From Antilocapra americana (taxonomy: Eukaryota; Chordata; Mammalia; Artiodactyla; Antilocapridae): a stretch of DNA of 64,000 nt. Every line of letters begins with the position of its first letter. Position 1 is the stretch's first letter. The stretch lies in NCBI GenBank assembly GCA_007570785.1, contig ML664175.1, forward strand, positions 6,955,618 through 7,019,617. The letters run 5' to 3'. Shown here in pieces: positions 1-11,260 of the stretch. The position numbers were made by a program, and so were the translations under genes. The notes beneath the pieces are model-generated. The model did not search any database, was not told where the DNA came from, and saw only the letters and a list, made by a program, of their open reading frames with translations.

Positions 1-37
1 ATAAGTTTATTTAACAGTGTGGACCCTGTTGAACTGA

Positions 38-355
38 GGTTGCTATTGTCTGTTTGTATCCCCCAAAAGTCATATGTCGAATTTTAATCCCCCCAAGAGG
101 TGGGGCCTTTGAAAGGGTAGAACATTCATGAATGTAATTAATTAATGTTCTTATAAAAGAGACCCTACGGAAATCACTCATCCCTTTCACCATGTGAGGA
201 CACCATGAGAAACCTGCAACTCAGAAGAGGGCTCTCATCTGACTATGGTGGTGCTTAATCTTGAACTTACAGCCTCTTGAACTATGAAAGATAAATTGTC
301 TCTTGTTTATAAGTTACTCAGACTGTGGTATTATATTAAAGTTGCCTGGACTAAA
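38..355 (+). mobile_element. Ancient MaLR-type LTR (MLT1/MST-like), solo
   Basis: The order of motifs is typical of mammalian ERVL-MaLR LTRs: a start with CCCCCAAAAGTCATATGTCGA, an AGAGGTGGGGCC block, CTTATAAAAGAGACCC, CACCATGTGAGGACACCATG, a segment ending in GATAAATTGTCTCTTGTTTATAAG, and a 3' part resembling the usual end of the family. No internal viral gene is seen on either side, so it is a solo LTR or a fragment. The subfamily cannot be set by eye; it could be MLT1 or MST. It is strongly diverged, as expected for an insertion that predates ruminants. Confidence 0.5.
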
Positions 356-403
356 TCAAGGTTTGCTTATATAATATCACCACTTTCAAGGAAACCAAAC
401 ATT

Positions 404-414
404 TCTCTTACCTG
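404..414. repeat. Target-site duplication of the Bov-A2
   Basis: TCTCTTACCTG is repeated exactly at 690-700 on the other side of the SINE. Confidence 0.85.
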
Positions 415-689
415 CTGCTGCTGCTACTAAGTGGCTTCAGCTGTGTCCGACTCTGTGTGACCCCATAGACGGCAGCCCACCAGGCTCCCCCATCCCTGGG
501 ATTCTCCAGGCAAGAACACTGGAGTGGATTGCCATTGCCTTCTCCAATGCATGAGAATGAAAAGCGAAAGTGAAGTCACTCAGTCGTGTCTGACTCTCTG
601 TGACCCCATGGACTGCAGCCTACTAGGCTTCTCCATCCATGGGAGTTTCCAGGCAAGAGTACTGGAGTGGGGTGCCATTGCCTTCTCCA
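412..689 (-). mobile_element. Bov-A2 SINE (two BovA units)
   Basis: Two BovA units lie head to tail. Each carries the antisense signature with CCATGGACTGCAGCC- or CCATAGACGGCAGCCC-like blocks and ends at GCCATTGCCTTCTCC. They are joined by a GAAAAGCGAAAGTGAAG linker. The left edge is a short (CTG)n run, which is the (CAG)n tail of Bov-A2 seen in antisense. An exact 11-bp target-site duplication, TCTCTTACCTG, flanks it at 404-414 and 690-700, which sets both edges. Bov-A2 has no coding capacity; its BovB-like tail suggests it was moved by BovB reverse transcriptase. Confidence 0.93.
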
Positions 690-700
690 TCTCTTACCTG

Positions 701-1850
701 AGATCCTCAATTATTTGCCATAATTTTTTTCAAGGTTATAATGCTGTCCTTCTTGCTAAATCCAAGGAATGTCATTGGGCTATCTCTTCTCTTCTCAGCT
801 TTTTAAACACTAGTGACAATTCATTTGATGCCTGTTAACAAAAGTTTCTGTAGCAAATGGTACCCTCAAGTTTCACTCATGGTTCTCTCCCACCTCTCTG
901 ATTTTTCTCTCCTCATGTATGGACCTCAGTTCTTGATTATCAGCCCTTATTTCTCCCAGATCTCACCCTGAAAGTATTTATCCAATCTTGGATTTCAGCA
1001 CTATTGTCATGTATATGACTTTCAAATCTGACTCACCAAACTTGTCCTATATCTCTTATCCTGCCTTTTTCTTAAGGTGAGCATATACCAAATCTAACCC
1101 ATCATTTCTCCCCCACAAATAGTTTTGTCCTAATTTTTCCATTTCTTAGAAAAATTAAAATGTGAAGTTTAGGCAGATGTGGATTGATGTGGTAGCAGGC
1201 AAATTGAGACAAAAATAATGTATTTGCAAGAATTTTGTAAGGAATAAATGTGGGATTTAATGACTGGTAAGATGTAAAGAATAATTCAAAGAAAAAGAAG
1301 CTTATTAGTTGAAGCATTTCCTTGGTATCCTGGCAACAGTCTCTACGTCACTCTGACTCCCTTCTTTGTTCATGCCTTACCTCCATTCCCTAGCTAGCAA
1401 AGCTCTTTTTCAAAACTATTCTTTCATCTGCCTCCTTAGCACAGCACATCAGTCTTATAAAAACTACATTTTTATTTTTATCCTGTATCTATAGCTACAT
1501 ATAGGCTAACTAAATATTTGATGAATAAATGTAATGAACATGCCTCATTTTCAACCTTGTCTAAGGAAATTGATGTGATCGTCTGGTGGTTGCCAGAAGC
1601 TCTGAATGTTCACCTTCTCAATTCAGTTCTCTGTTGATAACTTTTGGAGTCCACTGTTCTTTTCAGGTTGTGGTGGGATTCTGAGATCCACATGACTCTT
1701 TCATCAACCGCCTTATCTATATCAGAACTCTCTCAAAAGCACAGTCATTCCTAATTTGGAATTATTAGTAATTCCTAATGGGAGTCCTGAGCCCGTTCTG
1801 CTGTTTCTAGCTATATTTATCCCCTCACCAGGGCACTTTGTGGCCCCTGC
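701..1850. other. Non-coding stretch, no clear element
   Basis: AT-rich, pyrimidine-rich sequence. Parts near 860-1080 and 1360-1460 have the C/T-rich texture of decayed L2-like LINE sequence, but no diagnostic block is clear. The reading frames here are short and show no recognisable product. Confidence 0.4.
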
Positions 1851-2626
1851 AGTTGGCAGAATCACAGCTCCTCAAAGATGTCCATATCCTCATTCTGATA
1901 ACCTGTGAATATGTTGGTCACATGGCAAAAGAATTTTGCAGACATAATTAAGAATTTGAGGGCTTCCCTAGTGGCATAGTGGATAAAGATCCATCTGCCA
2001 ACACAGGGGGCACGGGTTCAATTCCTGGTCCAAGAAGATTCCATAAGCAGTGGGTCACTAAAAGCCTATGTGCCACAACTAGTGAGCCCATGTGCCTAAA
2101 ACTTGTGCTCTATGACAAGAGAAGTCACCACAATGAGAAGCCTGTACACTACAATGAAGAGTAGCCCCTGCTCACTGCAACTAAAGAATGCCTGCTTGTA
2201 GCAAGGAAGACCCAGTGCAGCCATAAATAAATAAATAATTTTTTAAAAAAAGAATTTGAGATGGAAAATATCCTTGATTAACTGGGTGCACCTAATATAA
2301 GCACAAATATTTTTATAAGGGAAAGAGAAAGGCAGAAGAATCAGAGGAGAATATGTGATGGTGGAAGCAGATGGTGGAACAATATTCCTGGAAGGGAACC
2401 ACAAGCCAAGGAATGAGGGCAAGCCTCTAGAATCTGGAAAAAGCAAGGGATGGATTCTCCCCTGGAGCTTCTAGAAGAAATGCAGCCCTGCTGACACATT
2501 AATATTTATGCCATCAATCCTATTTTTGGATTTCTGACCCCCAGAACTGTAAGATAATGCATTTGTATTGTTCTAAGCTGTTACATTTCTGGTAATTTGT
2601 TATAGCAGCTTTAAGAATCTACTAAT
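1851..2626 (+). mobile_element. MLT1-type MaLR LTR, split by a CHR SINE
   Basis: The left part (1851-1960) has the CCTCAAAGATGTCCATATCC start and the ACATGGCAAAAGAATTTTGC block. The right part (2250-2626) has GGAAGGGAACCACAAGCCAAGGAATG, a GGATTCTCCCCTGGAGC block, CCAGAACTGTAAGATAAT, and a GTAATTTGTTATAGCAGC end. These are in the order expected for an MLT1 LTR on the plus strand. A tRNA-derived SINE interrupts it and duplicated 11 bp of the LTR, so the LTR is older than the SINE. No internal retroviral sequence is visible. Confidence 0.7.
1961..2249 (+). mobile_element. CHR-type tRNA-derived SINE inside the MLT1 LTR
   Basis: It begins GGCTTCCCTAGTGGCATAGT, contains a box-B-like GGGTTCAATTCCTGG, has the body with repeated GCAACTAAAGAA and CAATGAGAAGCC blocks, and ends in a (AAAT)n and A-rich tail. 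The exact TSD AAGAATTTGAG lies at 1950-1960 and 2250-2260. It differs from Bov-tA by lacking the BovA unit. CHR SINEs are a cetartiodactyl family derived from a tRNA and, judging by the tail, were probably copied by L1. This is a SINE-embedded tRNA relic, not a tRNA gene. Confidence 0.9.
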
Positions 2627-2639
2627 GCCCTAAACCAAT

Positions 2640-3345
2640 TATTCATCACCATTCCATTATCCTGGTCATTGCCTAAGACTCATTCTTTTGTTCATCCATT
2701 TTCCCCAGACTCTCATCCCCAGATAGCTCTATGCTTCCTCTGTGGACTTAAACATCCATTGATCCTCTTTTTTTTCAAATCTTCCACTCTGTCCTCAGGA
2801 TTTCCTGTTATGTTGCACACAAACCCCCTATGGTCTGAGGCTTTCTACAAATACATCCCCAAACTGCTGGCTTTAATTGATAAGCTCTTTCCTGAGGACA
2901 CCAACATCCTTGAAATTTCATCAAGAAGGTGCCTTAATTTTTCTTACATCGCAAGTACCTCACTCTCCAAAACATCTGGCTGGCATACTTCTACCTTTGT
3001 GTAAAAATCCCTCATCCTTATAGACTACTCATAATATTTGGCCATATCACTCCTGACTTCTTGTAGTGGCATGGTAACTTCCCCCTCATTTATTGAAGAC
3101 TTTAAACTTGGATTGATTATTTGGTTCTCTAAAGCAAGTTTTGTTGTTATCTTGGGGGATTTGAGAATTGTTAAGAATAATCTGTTCTAGCCAATCCATT
3201 TCTTGATTGCTTCTGTTCCAGTAACCTTCACCTCCACTTCAGCCATTCATTCCCAAGGGTGCACCCTGGGACTTCTCATCACTTGGAATTTCTCCTCTGA
3301 ACCCTGTGTTCAAATATACCTTAAACAATTAAGTTAAAAATCAAA
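2640..3345 (+). repeat. Pyrimidine-rich LINE-like stretch, possibly L2 5' of the next entry
   Basis: C/T-rich sequence runs into the better L2 segment downstream in the same orientation. The ORF at 2669-3004 (111 aa) is probably a chance frame of such sequence; it has no recognised domain. L2 is inferred from texture and position only. Confidence 0.35.
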
Positions 3346-3359
3346 AACAAAAATATCAG

Positions 3360-4285
3360 AATGCATTGTGTAGCCCCACCATACCCCATCCTGAAGGAGA
3401 TACCTGTTCTTCCTCCCATGATTTCTCACTCAGTAAATGGCAGTGCCATCAGCACATGAGGCCAAAGAAGATACCTGGGTCCCATCTTTAATTCTACCTC
3501 TGCAACCCCATTTCTGCATCTAGTAAATCACTATAAACTCGTGTTGAGTTTACCACTATCTTGGAAATCTGTCCTTTTCACTCCAGCCCCACCATCACTA
3601 CCTTAAATGATCTTCCCTCTGGATATACTGCTAATCTCAAATAGTTTCACTCCACCAATTTTCTTATACCTACTAAACTCAATTCTTGTCAGGTTCAGGT
3701 TGGTTGGTCTTAAATACATTTTTGATCAAGTTGCTCCTCTACTTAAAATTCTTCAAGAATTTCCCATTGCCTTTGTAATAGTTTATCTTAGCATATTCTT
3801 AATGGTTGACTGCTGCTTATCCAGGTGGCTTCACCTGGTGTCCCTGCCACATGCCATCTCTCTTCTGCTGCCATCCTGTACACACTCAGCCTAAGGTTGT
3901 CCTGAACTGCTTTCAGTTTTCCAAACTAATTTGGCTGTCAGTGTCACCTCCAAGCTTTTCTACCTGCTGTTCTCCCTAGCAATAACTCTGTTTCACTTCT
4001 TTACTTATCTGATGACACCACACATCCTTCAGATCTTAGCAAGCCTATTACTTTTTCTGAAAAGCCTTGCTGTATTTCCCATCCTTCCCCTTCATCTCAT
4101 CATTGAGAAAGACTCCTTTTCCAAGGAGCAACCTGTACTTATATCTGTTCTAGCACTTGTCACACTCTACTGCAAATGTTGCTTTAGTTATCTCTCTGAC
4201 CAGTTCATAAACTTAAGGAACTGGCAGTCCTCTTTCAGTCTAGAAGCTTCAGTGCATGACATAGACAATCAGTAATTTTTACGGA
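3360..4285 (+). mobile_element. L2 LINE fragment
   Basis: The order of blocks fits the 3' third of L2 on the plus strand: CAGTAAATGGCAGTGCCATCA, CCTGGGTCCCATCTTTAATT, GTTGCTCCTCTACTTAAAAT with TTCCCATTGCC, a block of TCCTTCAGATCTTAGC, AAAGCCTTGCTGTATTTCCC, and a GCACTTGTCACACTCTA block near the end. L2 was active in early mammals. The ORFs here (3607-3894, 3931-4275) are not intact L2 protein. The element probably continues on both sides of the L1 at 4616. Confidence 0.65.
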
Positions 4286-4600
4286 AGTGACAAACTAAAT
4301 ATAGATTCGTGTTCCTAAATATTCTTTCTCCCTTTTATTATATTTATTAATTTGAGGCTTATATCTCTCCTAAATGGAGCTAAACTTTCACATCTAGATT
4401 AAGTAGTATCTTTATGCATATTTGCTAGAAGGTTCATTTTGTCTATTCACACTAGTAAATGTGCTTCTTTTCATGACCTCTATTTGACACACACTGGTTC
4501 ATGAATGTGGTGTATAATGGAAAATTCCCTTCATCTGTCCATTCATCATTGGTCATGTCTTAAGTCATCCCAACCACCCAAGAATTTCCTGTGCTTGCTC
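4286..4600. other. Non-coding stretch between L2 and L1
   Basis: No clear element; a CTTGCTCTGCCTCAAGCATC block may be decayed L2. It was the target of the following L1 insertion. Confidence 0.4.
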
Positions 4601-4615
4601 TGCCTCAAGCATCTT

Positions 4616-5617
4616 TTTTTTTTTTTATTGTTTTTGCCATACATTGTCATGATGTTACCATGGGTTTACATATGCTTCCCCTCCGGAACCCCCCTCCCTC
4701 CTCCCTCCCCCCCGGGAAATCTCGCTGTACCAGCCCCGAGCATCAATCCTGGGCTGGCGATTGATTAGACACATGACAATTAACATGCTTCAATGCCCTT
4801 CTCCCATATCATCCCACCCTTACCCTCATCCACAAAGTCCACGAGTCTATTCTATACATCTGTGTTCCTTTTGTTGTCTCCCATGTTGGGTTCTCGTTAC
4901 CGTCTTTCTAAATTCCATATATATGCGTTAGTATACTGTATTGTTGTTTTTGCTTCTGGCTTACTTCACTCTGGATAATGGGCTCCAGTTTCGTCCATCT
5001 GAGTAGAATTGCTTCAAATGAATTTTTTTTAATGCTGAGTAATATTCCATTGTGTATATGTACCACAGCTTTCTTATCCATTCGTCAGTTGATGGGCATC
5101 TAGGTTGCTTCCATGTCTTGGCTATTGTAAACAATGCAGCATGAACATTGGGGTACACGTGGCTCTTTCAATTCTGGTTTCCTTGGTGTATATGCCCAGC
5201 AGTGGGATTGCTGGGTCATATGGCAGGTCTATTTGCAGCTTTTTAAGGAACCTCCACACTGTTTTCCATAGTGGCTGTACTAGTTTGCATTCCCACCAAC
5301 AGTGTAAGAGGGTTCCCTTTTCTCCACAGCCAATGAAGCAACAGACAAACAATTAATCTCAAAAATATACAAACAACTCCTGCAGCTCCATTCTAGAAAA
5401 ATAAACAACCCAATTAAAAAGTGGGCCAAAGAACTTAACAGACATTTCTCCAAAGAAGATATAAAAATGGCTAACAAACACATGAAAAGATGCTCAACAT
5501 CACTCATTATCAGAGAAATGCAAATCAAAACCACAATGAGGTACCACTTTACACCAGTCAGAATGGCTGCCATCCAAAAGTCTACAAGCAATAAATGCTG
5601 GAGAGGATGTGGAGAAA
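4616..5617 (-). mobile_element. Young 5'-truncated, 5'-inverted L1
   Basis: The 3' part, 4616-5331, is L1 on the minus strand: a poly(A) tail seen as a T run at 4616-4626, the 3' UTR, and the end of ORF2. From 5332 to 5617 the sequence switches to L1 ORF2 on the plus strand and runs up to the same point of ORF2. About 10 bases (TGTGGAGAAA) occur at both sides of the joint. The exact 15-bp TSD TGCCTCAAGCATCTT is at 4601-4615 and 5618-5632. This is the structure known from twin priming, where two first-strand cDNAs are made from one nicked target. A one-base deletion near 5143 relative to the L1 at 54.5 kb (GCAGCATGAAC against GCGGCAATGAAC) breaks the ORF2 end. Confidence 0.93.
4961..5352 (-). 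pseudogene. L1 ORF2 C-terminus remnant, frameshifted
   Basis: Two overlapping minus-strand frames (5122-5352 and 4961-5158) together cover the C-terminal part of L1 ORF2. Recognisable pieces are [18 protein letters not shown] and [10 protein letters not shown] in the first, and [20 protein letters not shown] in the second. The one-base deletion near 5143 puts them in different frames. The endonuclease and reverse-transcriptase domains are absent because the copy is 5'-truncated, so it encodes no functional protein. Confidence 0.85.
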
Positions 5618-5632
5618 TGCCTCAAGCATCTT

Positions 5633-7542
5633 GACACAGATGTCTGTGTGATTCCTGAAATACACCAACTCCACCTCTATCAACAACTCTGTTTGCCATC
5701 AGAGAAGCCAGGAACCAACTAAATTTGTTCCTTGGTCAGACTGAAACCAAATCTGCCTGCAGAGTGTCTGTTAATCACCTCTGTAGACCACTATGCTCCC
5801 AGCTGTTCTAAAAAACACTAATTCAAAGACTGTTTGTCCAATCGCAAGGAGAATGAAGATAACTAAGAAATTTGAAGGGAATAAGTCTTATTATATAATA
5901 ATAAGACTAAAGAGTCTCCTTATATATTGAATGAAGAGATTCTAAGCCTTTCCAAGTAGAGGAACCCCCTATTCTCTGCAAAATATCCCAAGACTCCCAC
6001 ATGATAGGTGTTGTGCTGATGGTTGGTAGATGAAAAAGAAGCTCTTATGAATTTACTACAACTGTAAAATACAGTTATTCATTATTAAGCACAGAGTCAA
6101 TTTACATGTTTTTGAAATATTTTAGTATATACATGTGTAAGATGTGTGAGCACATGAATATGCAATAGCTATAAAGTCTCTCAGACTTGAGAATTGCCTA
6201 TAATTTGAGAGTTGTTGGTTTGTTGTTTTTTTTTTTTAGTTAAAAAACCAGTAAGATCCATTCTACCACTTACATTGTCTGCTTCTATTAGTTGCAGTAA
6301 TTTCTGCTCACTAGTTAGAGAAGAGATTCTCACTTTCTTTAATTCAGCATTTCTCAAATTTTGTACCATTGAAGTCTAATTGTTGATTGAAAGAAGTATT
6401 TCAGGACAAATAATTTGGGGAAATGCACATAATATTATTCTTTTACATACTTCATATATATAGCCAAATCAAAGACTCTGAGAAATAGTATAGTTTTTGT
6501 TGATTTTTTTTTTTTACATTATTTAACCCAGAACTTCCCAAACTTATTTTTCCATGAGGTAGTTTTATTCCCCATGGAACACCTATTAACATATCTTGGA
6601 GCACTGATTTGAGAAAATTTGGTTTGTAAACACTTCACTGGTGGGCAAGGCACAGCCAGTCAAGGGAAGAAAGGGCCAGGAGTGCCACATCCCACTAGTT
6701 ATTGCAGCCATCATGTTTTCATCCTGAGGTGGGGGCCAAGGCTGAGTAGATGTGGATGACAGTCTAAAAGATTTTGACCCAGCGATGTGACCATGCATAC
6801 AAATCACGTACTCACTGAACCAAATTCAGGGCACTGTACAGATCCTAAAAAACCATGTGGCCTCCCAGATTACAGTGTAGTTTTGAATCTTTCCATCCTA
6901 AAGAAACATGCTCTGCAGTTTCTCAGATACTGACCCTTTAAGAAGTGCAATTTGAGTAAGGAAGCTGATTCTGTTTAAGCGAGGGAAAGCACCACTATTC
7001 TAAGAATGGGTGTTCTCAGTGGGAGTGATATATTTTCTGTACAAACATCTCTATCTTCCTTGACATTCCAGCATGCACTAATCCACTGCTTTTGCCAGAA
7101 TAAATGCAAAGAATTTCAGTCACATTCCTGGTTCAGCTCAGATACACTTAGCATCTGAGGCAGGCTGGAGAGGAGGTGAGAAAACTCTTCTGGGCTTTGT
7201 AAGGTCAACAAATTGGAAAAAGCCACAATTCACCCTTGGGAGGGATTAAATACGTTGACATCCTCCAAATTGATTTACCTAGCTCAGACCACATGTTAAT
7301 AAGGCAGGCAAGTTACTCTAATTCATTGTTACTTTTCTCAATGCAGAGATCTTTTCACATTTAAGAGGCAGGGCCACAGATTCAAATGAGCATTACTTAT
7401 TTATGGCTTGTCACTCATCCTGCCTGGGTCAGTGTCCTCAGACCCACTTATAATTGCCATCTAAACCTCACCAAAAAGAACAGGACACTCAAAGAGCACA
7501 GCTCTGAGGAAATGAAGTGAGTTTTCTTTCTTCATTACCTGT
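5633..7542. other. Mostly unique non-coding DNA
   Basis: No host exon is recognised. T runs occur at 6225-6237 and 6505-6516. A block at 6531-6650 (CCAGAACTTCCCAAACTT, then GGAACACCTATTAACAT and GAGCACTGATTTGAGAAA) resembles the end of an old hAT-type DNA transposon, but this is weak. A perfect 10-bp stem with a 5-base loop lies at 5884-5908. Confidence 0.45.
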
Positions 7543-7553
7543 ACCTCTGAATA

Positions 7554-7763
7554 TTGTTGTTCAGTTGTTAATCTTATCTGACTCCACATGACTCCATGGG
7601 CTGTAGTCTGTCAGGCTCCTCTGTACATGGGATTTCCCAGGCAAAAATACTGGAGTGGGTTGCCATTTCCTTCTACAGGGAATCTTCCCAACCCAGGAAC
7701 TGAACCCACTTTTGCAGCACTGGCAGGCATGTTCTTTACCATTGAGCCACCAGGAAAGCCCAA
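7554..7763 (-). mobile_element. Bov-tA SINE
   Basis: In antisense it shows the tail (TTGTTGTTCAGTTGTTAATC), the BovA unit (CCATGGGCTGTAGTCTG, TACTGGAGTGGGTTGCC) and the tRNA-derived head ending in CCACCAGGAAAGCCC. The head retains GGAACTGAACCC, the counterpart of the tRNA-like B box. The TSD is ACCTCTGAATA at 7543-7553 and ACCTCTAAATA at 7764-7774, with one mismatch. Bov-tA is a ruminant SINE of a tRNA-Glu-like head plus a BovB-derived body. Confidence 0.92.
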
Positions 7764-7774
7764 ACCTCTAAATA

Positions 7775-10700
7775 AAGATGCATAAATGCTCTTAGCCAGC
7801 AAAGTATAAGAACATAGGATTTTTTTCTGGGTGCTAACTGTTATAAGTACTCTGAAAGTTTCTACTTTATGAAGGATCTCCTAAAAATGTCTCACTTTTC
7901 AAGACTGACCCCTCAGTAACACTAAAACATTATTGATACCACAGATGTAAGTAAGATCTATAGATTTCTGTCCAAATTGTGAGTTGGAAAGGGATGATTT
8001 TGTAATGGCTTCACACCTATCAAACTTTATCTCTAACAAAAAGTAAAGTTTATGCCTATACAAAAGGACTATTTTTTGGTGTGTATATACAGTAACTCAT
8101 ACACAGTGCTTTGGAATAATCATCTAATAAGTTTCTCCAGTAGGTAAAGGAGTACATAAGTTTGAGATTCAGATAGTAAATATTAATACCTTAGACTTTG
8201 GAGGCCATATGGTCTGTTACAACTTTTCAGCTTCCCCTTTGTAGTATGAAAGCAGCCATTTACTACTGTGTGTAAATGAATGTGTATTTTGATAAATTTT
8301 AATTTATGGTCAACACTAAAATCTGAATTTGATATAATTTTTTATGTCACAAAGTATTATTTTTAAAGACTTTTTCAACAATTAAAAAAATGTAATAACC
8401 ATTCTTTGCAGGTGGGGTTATACTAAAATAGGTGACAATAACATTTGGCGCCTAGCCTATTGCTATTGACTCCAGCTTTAACCCGTAACTTTGAAAATAA
8501 AACATACAACATCTTTGCTAACACTTCAAATTCTTTATCAACATGAACTTATCTCACTTGATTTGATGAAAAGATTGATGAAATATTTATTGCAGATGTA
8601 AATCCCAGAAATTTCAGATTTTACTTTCATAGAGTTAGAATATCTAGAAGAAATAGTCTTGAGACATCAAGACTATTTTCCTTACAATACATTCTTTGAG
8701 AAAGAGTGCTGATATTTTTCTTATACTTTTGCTACTGTTAATTTTTTCCAGAAGGATGTGCTCCCAGATTTATAATAAATTGTGAATTTTGCTTTATAAC
8801 AAATGAATATTATTCATAGTCATGGAAAACATGATGAAAATACTTCTGATTAAAAAGCTCTATTTGTTTATTTTAGGCTACATAGAAAATGCAAAATAGG
8901 ATGGAATTCTTCTAGTTCAAGAAGATTGCTGTTTAAAACCAAGAGATTTTTGAAATCTTCTCTCATTTGTTGCTAGACATTATATAAAAATCTTCCTATT
9001 GGCAAATCAAATGTCAAATAAAAATACTTGGCTATTTGGCTAGAAAGCTTACTGTTTAACCCTACAAGTAGATTCAAGGTGAAGCAAAGGTCTCTAATTC
9101 TAAATATTTGTTGATAAGTGTTGCTCCATCAGCTTGGAAATCAGTTTCCATCAGATTGAGTAAAGCCTGCTAACCAAACAAAGCGGCATGAGGACAGTCA
9201 GAAAACAGCCTCTGTTTTTATTCTTCCTATGCTTATGCTACATCAATTTGTGCCTGAATCCTCCTACTCTCTGTATTCCTAGGTATGAAATGTCTTTGGC
9301 TTGCAAAATAACATTGATGAGTATATGAATACATCTTGTGACAGACTCACTCTGGACTGCAGGCCACACAGGTGTTTATTCTTTGAGAAGGTCCCATCTG
9401 TGTGACTGGCTTCTTTTGGTTCCCTTGCTTGTTGGCACGTAGCTCAAAGCAGCACTCCTGTAACTTCCCTTTAATAGGAATATGAACACTTAGAGTGAAG
9501 CTGTGGACTTATGCAGCTTTCTTAAAGCAAATTCAGCTCTTAAAAAAAAAATAACAACAATTCTTAGCCTTCAAATCCCTCTTCCCTGCCCCCAACCCAC
9601 ACCCTCAAATCAGACAGGCCAGATATTTGTGAAAACTGCAGTTTCCGCAATCAAAAATACAACATTTACCATAGCTTTTATCAAAGATTTCAATTCCCCT
9701 CATCTTAAGGAAAATGACCCTTTTATTTTGTTGTGGACATAAAATTATGGCCCTGGGAAAATTGGAAGCATTTCTGTTGAGGGAAATCAATTTTCTCACT
9801 GCCATATATGATCAACATGTCACAGCCATCACCCAGATAATAATAGTAAAGTACAAGTAAAATGGTTGGTAATACTGACTTTAAAGGTAGAAAAAGATAG
9901 AAGCAAGATAACATCCCTCCTCCCTTTTTAAAGAAGGTTTGCAAAAAGAAAAAAAAGAATAAGAATAATCTCTAAGGGTATTTTTGTTTTTTAATTTTCT
10001 TCCTTCCAGCCCGTTTTCTTTCCTTTGCTGTGCTCTGTAGAGTATAAGTATTTATTTTGTGTACTAATCGGCAAAAGCATTAATGAAACTGTAGAGATAT
10101 GTGTTCTTCCTGGAAAAGAGTAAGCACTTTATGTGTAAACCACTCTGGCTCCTTTTCAATCATCCTGTTAATGGGTGGCTAATTGTCAAAAGATGTGACC
10201 AGAGTGAGATGACCCAAGAGTGTGTTTAGGTGGGAGGCAACAGGGGAAGTACAGAAGCAGCTTCTTAATTTGGATCCTGCAAACAAAAGGAAACGTCAAA
10301 TCTGACCTCGCTGCTGGAGTGTTAATGGCTTTCTTCCCATCGCCCCCTGCCACTTAGCATCTTTTGTGCCCCACCCTGGGAAGCTTCCCGGCAGAAGTAT
10401 GCATTAGCAGAGCTCTACAGTTACAAAACGCTGCTCACTACAGACAAGGGGAAAAACCTTCAGAGTGATTAAATGTTCTTTGGACAGACACATCTACAAC
10501 CGTAAAAGTGCCATTTTTATTTCAGGCAGGCTTCTCAAGTGATGTCCCTGCTGTGGCCACCAGCACAAAGGAGTGTTGTACCTAGAATGTCACTGAGGCC
10601 CTTCTAAGAGGATCAAAACACTGTCTCTCTTTATAGGGAATTTGGCTTCTCATATGAATATGGGAAGCTAAAACCACATTAACTCAGGCCAAGACCATAA

Positions 10701-10887
10701 CCAAGAAAATGACAGACAAGATTTTTACAAAACTTTAAATATTTTAAGTAATTTAACCATTTGTAAACCAACAAAACCACCAAAATCCAAGTGCTTGGTT
10801 TGGAATGAAAATGAGAGAGAGGTGAGAATGAGAGGGAAAAGGCAATAAAATACAAGTTAAGAGGATCTCAAAGATATTGTAGCCATG
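7775..10887. other. 3.1-kb repeat-poor unique block
   Basis: I recognise no SINE, BovB, young L1 or clear L2/MIR block in this stretch, unlike most of the window. No ORF longer than about 80 aa stands out and no splice-flanked coding exon is apparent. The segments 9390-9850 and 10110-10720 have mixed composition with few simple runs and could hold conserved non-coding sequence, but conservation cannot be tested here. Confidence 0.5.
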
Positions 10888-11260
10888 TGTCTGCATAAAG
10901 ACGTTCATAGAAGTATTATTTAGAATTGAAAATAACCTGTATTTCTAGCAATAAAGGATTTTAAAAGGATAAACTATGGCACATACACTTGGTAAGATAT
11001 TTTGCAGCTGTTAAAAATACTAGCTCTGGAAAAAAAATGACAAAGAAATATGAAAAAAAAACTTATGGATTTAAGTAAAAAGCAACAACATGAAGAAGTT
11101 ATAGCTATGCAGACATAACATGCTCAGGAGAACATACCAGAAAAGTATTATAGTTTGTTACATGGTGACATTATGGGTGAAATGTGTTTTCTCTTCTAAT
11201 TGATAGTTATTTGGATATTATATCAGTAAAAAACAAAGCAAACTAAGCAGAAATAAACTC
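10888..11260 (+). mobile_element. Old L1 3'-end fragment (L1M type)
   Basis: The blocks GACGTTCATAGAAGTATTAT, AATAACCTGTATTTCTAGCA, GATAAACTATGGCACATACA, CAGCTGTTAAAAA and a following AAGTAAAAAGCAAC run in the order seen at the end of ORF2 and in the 3' UTR of ancient L1 elements. No TSD is discernible. It is far more diverged than the L1s at 4.6 and 54 kb. Confidence 0.65.

Noticed and set aside
412..689. Tandem repeat or CRISPR-like array
   Set aside because: Two repeated units with a linker are the normal Bov-A2 dimer; there are no spacers and a single TSD encloses both.
1961..2249. tRNA gene
   Set aside because: The tRNA-like head belongs to a CHR SINE with TSD and A-rich tail; no functional cloverleaf is kept. 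The same holds for the Bov-tA heads.
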